From Sphingomonadales bacterium (GTDB lineage: Bacteria; Pseudomonadota; Alphaproteobacteria; Sphingomonadales; Sphingomonadaceae): DNA of 9,111 nucleotides. Under the pieces are notes generated by a model. The model searched no databases. It saw only the letters and a program-made list of their open reading frames with translations, and was not told the DNA's origin. The translations under genes were made by a program, and so were the position numbers. Location: NCBI GenBank assembly GCA_027486275.1, contig JAIXPM010000047.1, positions 1 to 9,111 on the forward strand. Reading direction: 5' to 3'. Below, piece by piece: positions 8,036 through 9,111 of the stretch. Each line of letters starts with the position of its first letter. Positions within the stretch are counted from its first letter, which is position 1.

Positions 8036-9111
8036 ATGTCCGATCTGTTCGCTGCCACGCAAAGCTCCGCCGATTATGATGCCAGCCATATCGAGGTGCT
8101 GGAGGGGCTCGAGCCCGTCCGCCGCCGCCCCGGCATGTATATCGGCGGCACCGACGAACGCGCGCTTCACCATCTCGCCGCCGAAGTGCTCGACAACGCC
8201 ATGGACGAAGCGGTGGCCGGCCACGCCAGCCGCATCGAGGTGACGCTCGAGGCCGACAACAGTCTGACCATCACCGACAATGGCCGCGGCATCCCGGTCG
8301 ATCCGCACCCGCGCTTTCCCGACAAATCGGCACTGGAAGTGATTCTGACCATGCTGCATTCCGGCGGCAAGTTCAGCGGCAAGGCCTATGCCACATCAGG
8401 CGGCCTGCACGGCGTGGGCATCAGCGTCGTCAACGCGCTATCGGACGATACGGTGGTGGAAGTCGCCCGTAACAAGCTTCTGTATCGCCAGCGTTATTCG
8501 CGCGGGATTCCGCAGGGGCCGATCGAGGAGCTTGGCGCCACCCAGAACCGCCGCGGCACCAGCGTCAAGTTCCATCCCGATGCCGAAATCTTTGGCGAGG
8601 AAGCCCGCTTCAAGCCGGCGCGGCTCTACAAGCTGGCCCGGTCCAAAGCCTATCTTTTCGGCGGTGTCGAGATCCGCTGGCGCTGTGCGTCCGAACTGGC
8701 GACACCCGATGTGCCGGAAACGGCCGTCTTCACCTTCCCCGGCGGCCTGGCCGATCATCTGAAGGAACGGCTCGACAACCGCCCACTGGTGGTGCCCGAT
8801 CTGTTCGCCGGCCGCACCGATCTGCCCGCTGGCCCGGATGGCAAGCCGATGGGCGCGGTGGAATGGGCGTGCGCCTGGCCGCAATATGGCGAAGGTTCCG
8901 CCAGTTTCTATTGCAACACCATCCCCACCCCTGATGGCGGCACGCATGAAGCCGGCCTGCGGCTGGCACTGACGCGCGGCTTGAAAAACTATGCCGGCCT
9001 CACCGGCAACAAGAAGGCCAGCGATCTTTCCGGCGAAGACGTGTTTGCCGGCGCCGAGATCATGCTCTCCCTGTTCATCCGCGACCCGCAGTTCCAGAGC
9101 CAGACCAAGGA
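8036..9111 (+). CDS. parE: DNA topoisomerase IV subunit B, 5' part (3' end outside window)
   Basis: ATPase subunit of topoisomerase IV, which with ParC decatenates daughter chromosomes. The 358 visible residues cover the GHKL ATPase and most of the transducer domain. Motifs: R-R-R-P-G-M-Y-I-G (29-37), E-V-L-D-N-A-M-D-E-A (50-59) with Mg/ATP-binding N54, D-N-G-R-G-I-P (81-87), and the ATP-lid G-G-L-H-G-V-G (122-128). S-G-G-K-F-S (109-114) and N-R-R-G-T-S-V-K-F-H-P follow. GyrB is the alternative, but the ParE-like V-L-E-G-L-E-P-V-R and A-G-H-A-S-R wording favours ParE. The ATG at 8036 gives M-S-D-L-F; an in-frame GTG two codons earlier is possible. Neither has a ribosome site. The frame stays open to the end of the window. 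Confidence 0.93.
   Translation, partial: MSDLFAATQSSADYDASHIEVLEGLEPVRRRPGMYIGGTDERALHHLAAEVLDNAMDEAVAGHASRIEVTLEADNSLTITDNGRGIPVDPHPRFPDKSALEVILTMLHSGGKFSGKAYATSGGLHGVGISVVNALSDDTVVEVARNKLLYRQRYSRGIPQGPIEELGATQNRRGTSVKFHPDAEIFGEEARFKPARLYKLARSKAYLFGGVEIRWRCASELATPDVPETAVFTFPGGLADHLKERLDNRPLVVPDLFAGRTDLPAGPDGKPMGAVEWACAWPQYGEGSASFYCNTIPTPDGGTHEAGLRLALTRGLKNYAGLTGNKKASDLSGEDVFAGAEIMLSLFIRDPQFQSQTK

Overview
The window looks like chromosomal DNA of an alphaproteobacterium, most probably a member of the Sphingomonadales. The basis is its high GC content, a RhlG-like SDR next to an MFS carrier, a GTG-started P-II gene directly ahead of glnA, and an OmpL-like (BBP2-type) porin. The order is an inference from protein style; there is no rRNA or other marker here to prove it.

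Layout: (1) 1-2012, plus strand, is the 3' part of an MFS transporter gene overlapping by ATGA with a RhlG-like short-chain dehydrogenase/reductase. (2) 2151-3948, plus strand, is a P-II signalling gene (glnB) followed 49 bp later by type I glutamine synthetase (glnA), closed by a strong terminator. (3) 3949-4280 is an intergenic stretch with two terminator hairpins facing converging genes. (4) 4281-5441, minus strand, is an outer-membrane beta-barrel porin whose upstream region is a strikingly AT-rich block. (5) 5703-7049, minus strand, is the ammonium channel gene amtB with its own terminator. (6) 7304-7642, plus strand, is a second P-II gene (glnK), divergent from amtB across a 254-bp spacer that holds a perfect 27-bp inverted repeat. 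(7) 7643-8035 is non-coding; it contains a minus-strand terminator with no annotated gene feeding it, and so a candidate small RNA. (8) 8036-9111, plus strand, is the 5' part of parE (topoisomerase IV subunit B), which appears leaderless.

The core, 2151-7642, is a nitrogen-assimilation island. AmtB brings ammonium across the inner membrane, GlnK and GlnB sense nitrogen/energy state (2-oxoglutarate, ATP/ADP), and glutamine synthetase fixes ammonium into glutamine. The GS carries the conserved adenylylation tyrosine and both P-II proteins carry Tyr51, the usual uridylylation site. The porin lies between these genes and may be the outer-membrane entry step, but this rests on position only.

Most of the window is ordinary core metabolism. 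I do not see a new defence, mobile or biosynthetic system. The points most worth a second look are the orphan minus-strand terminator with its anti-Shine-Dalgarno-like hairpin, the inverted repeat between amtB and glnK, the pair of P-II proteins differing at only four residues, and the AT-rich palindromic block ahead of the porin.
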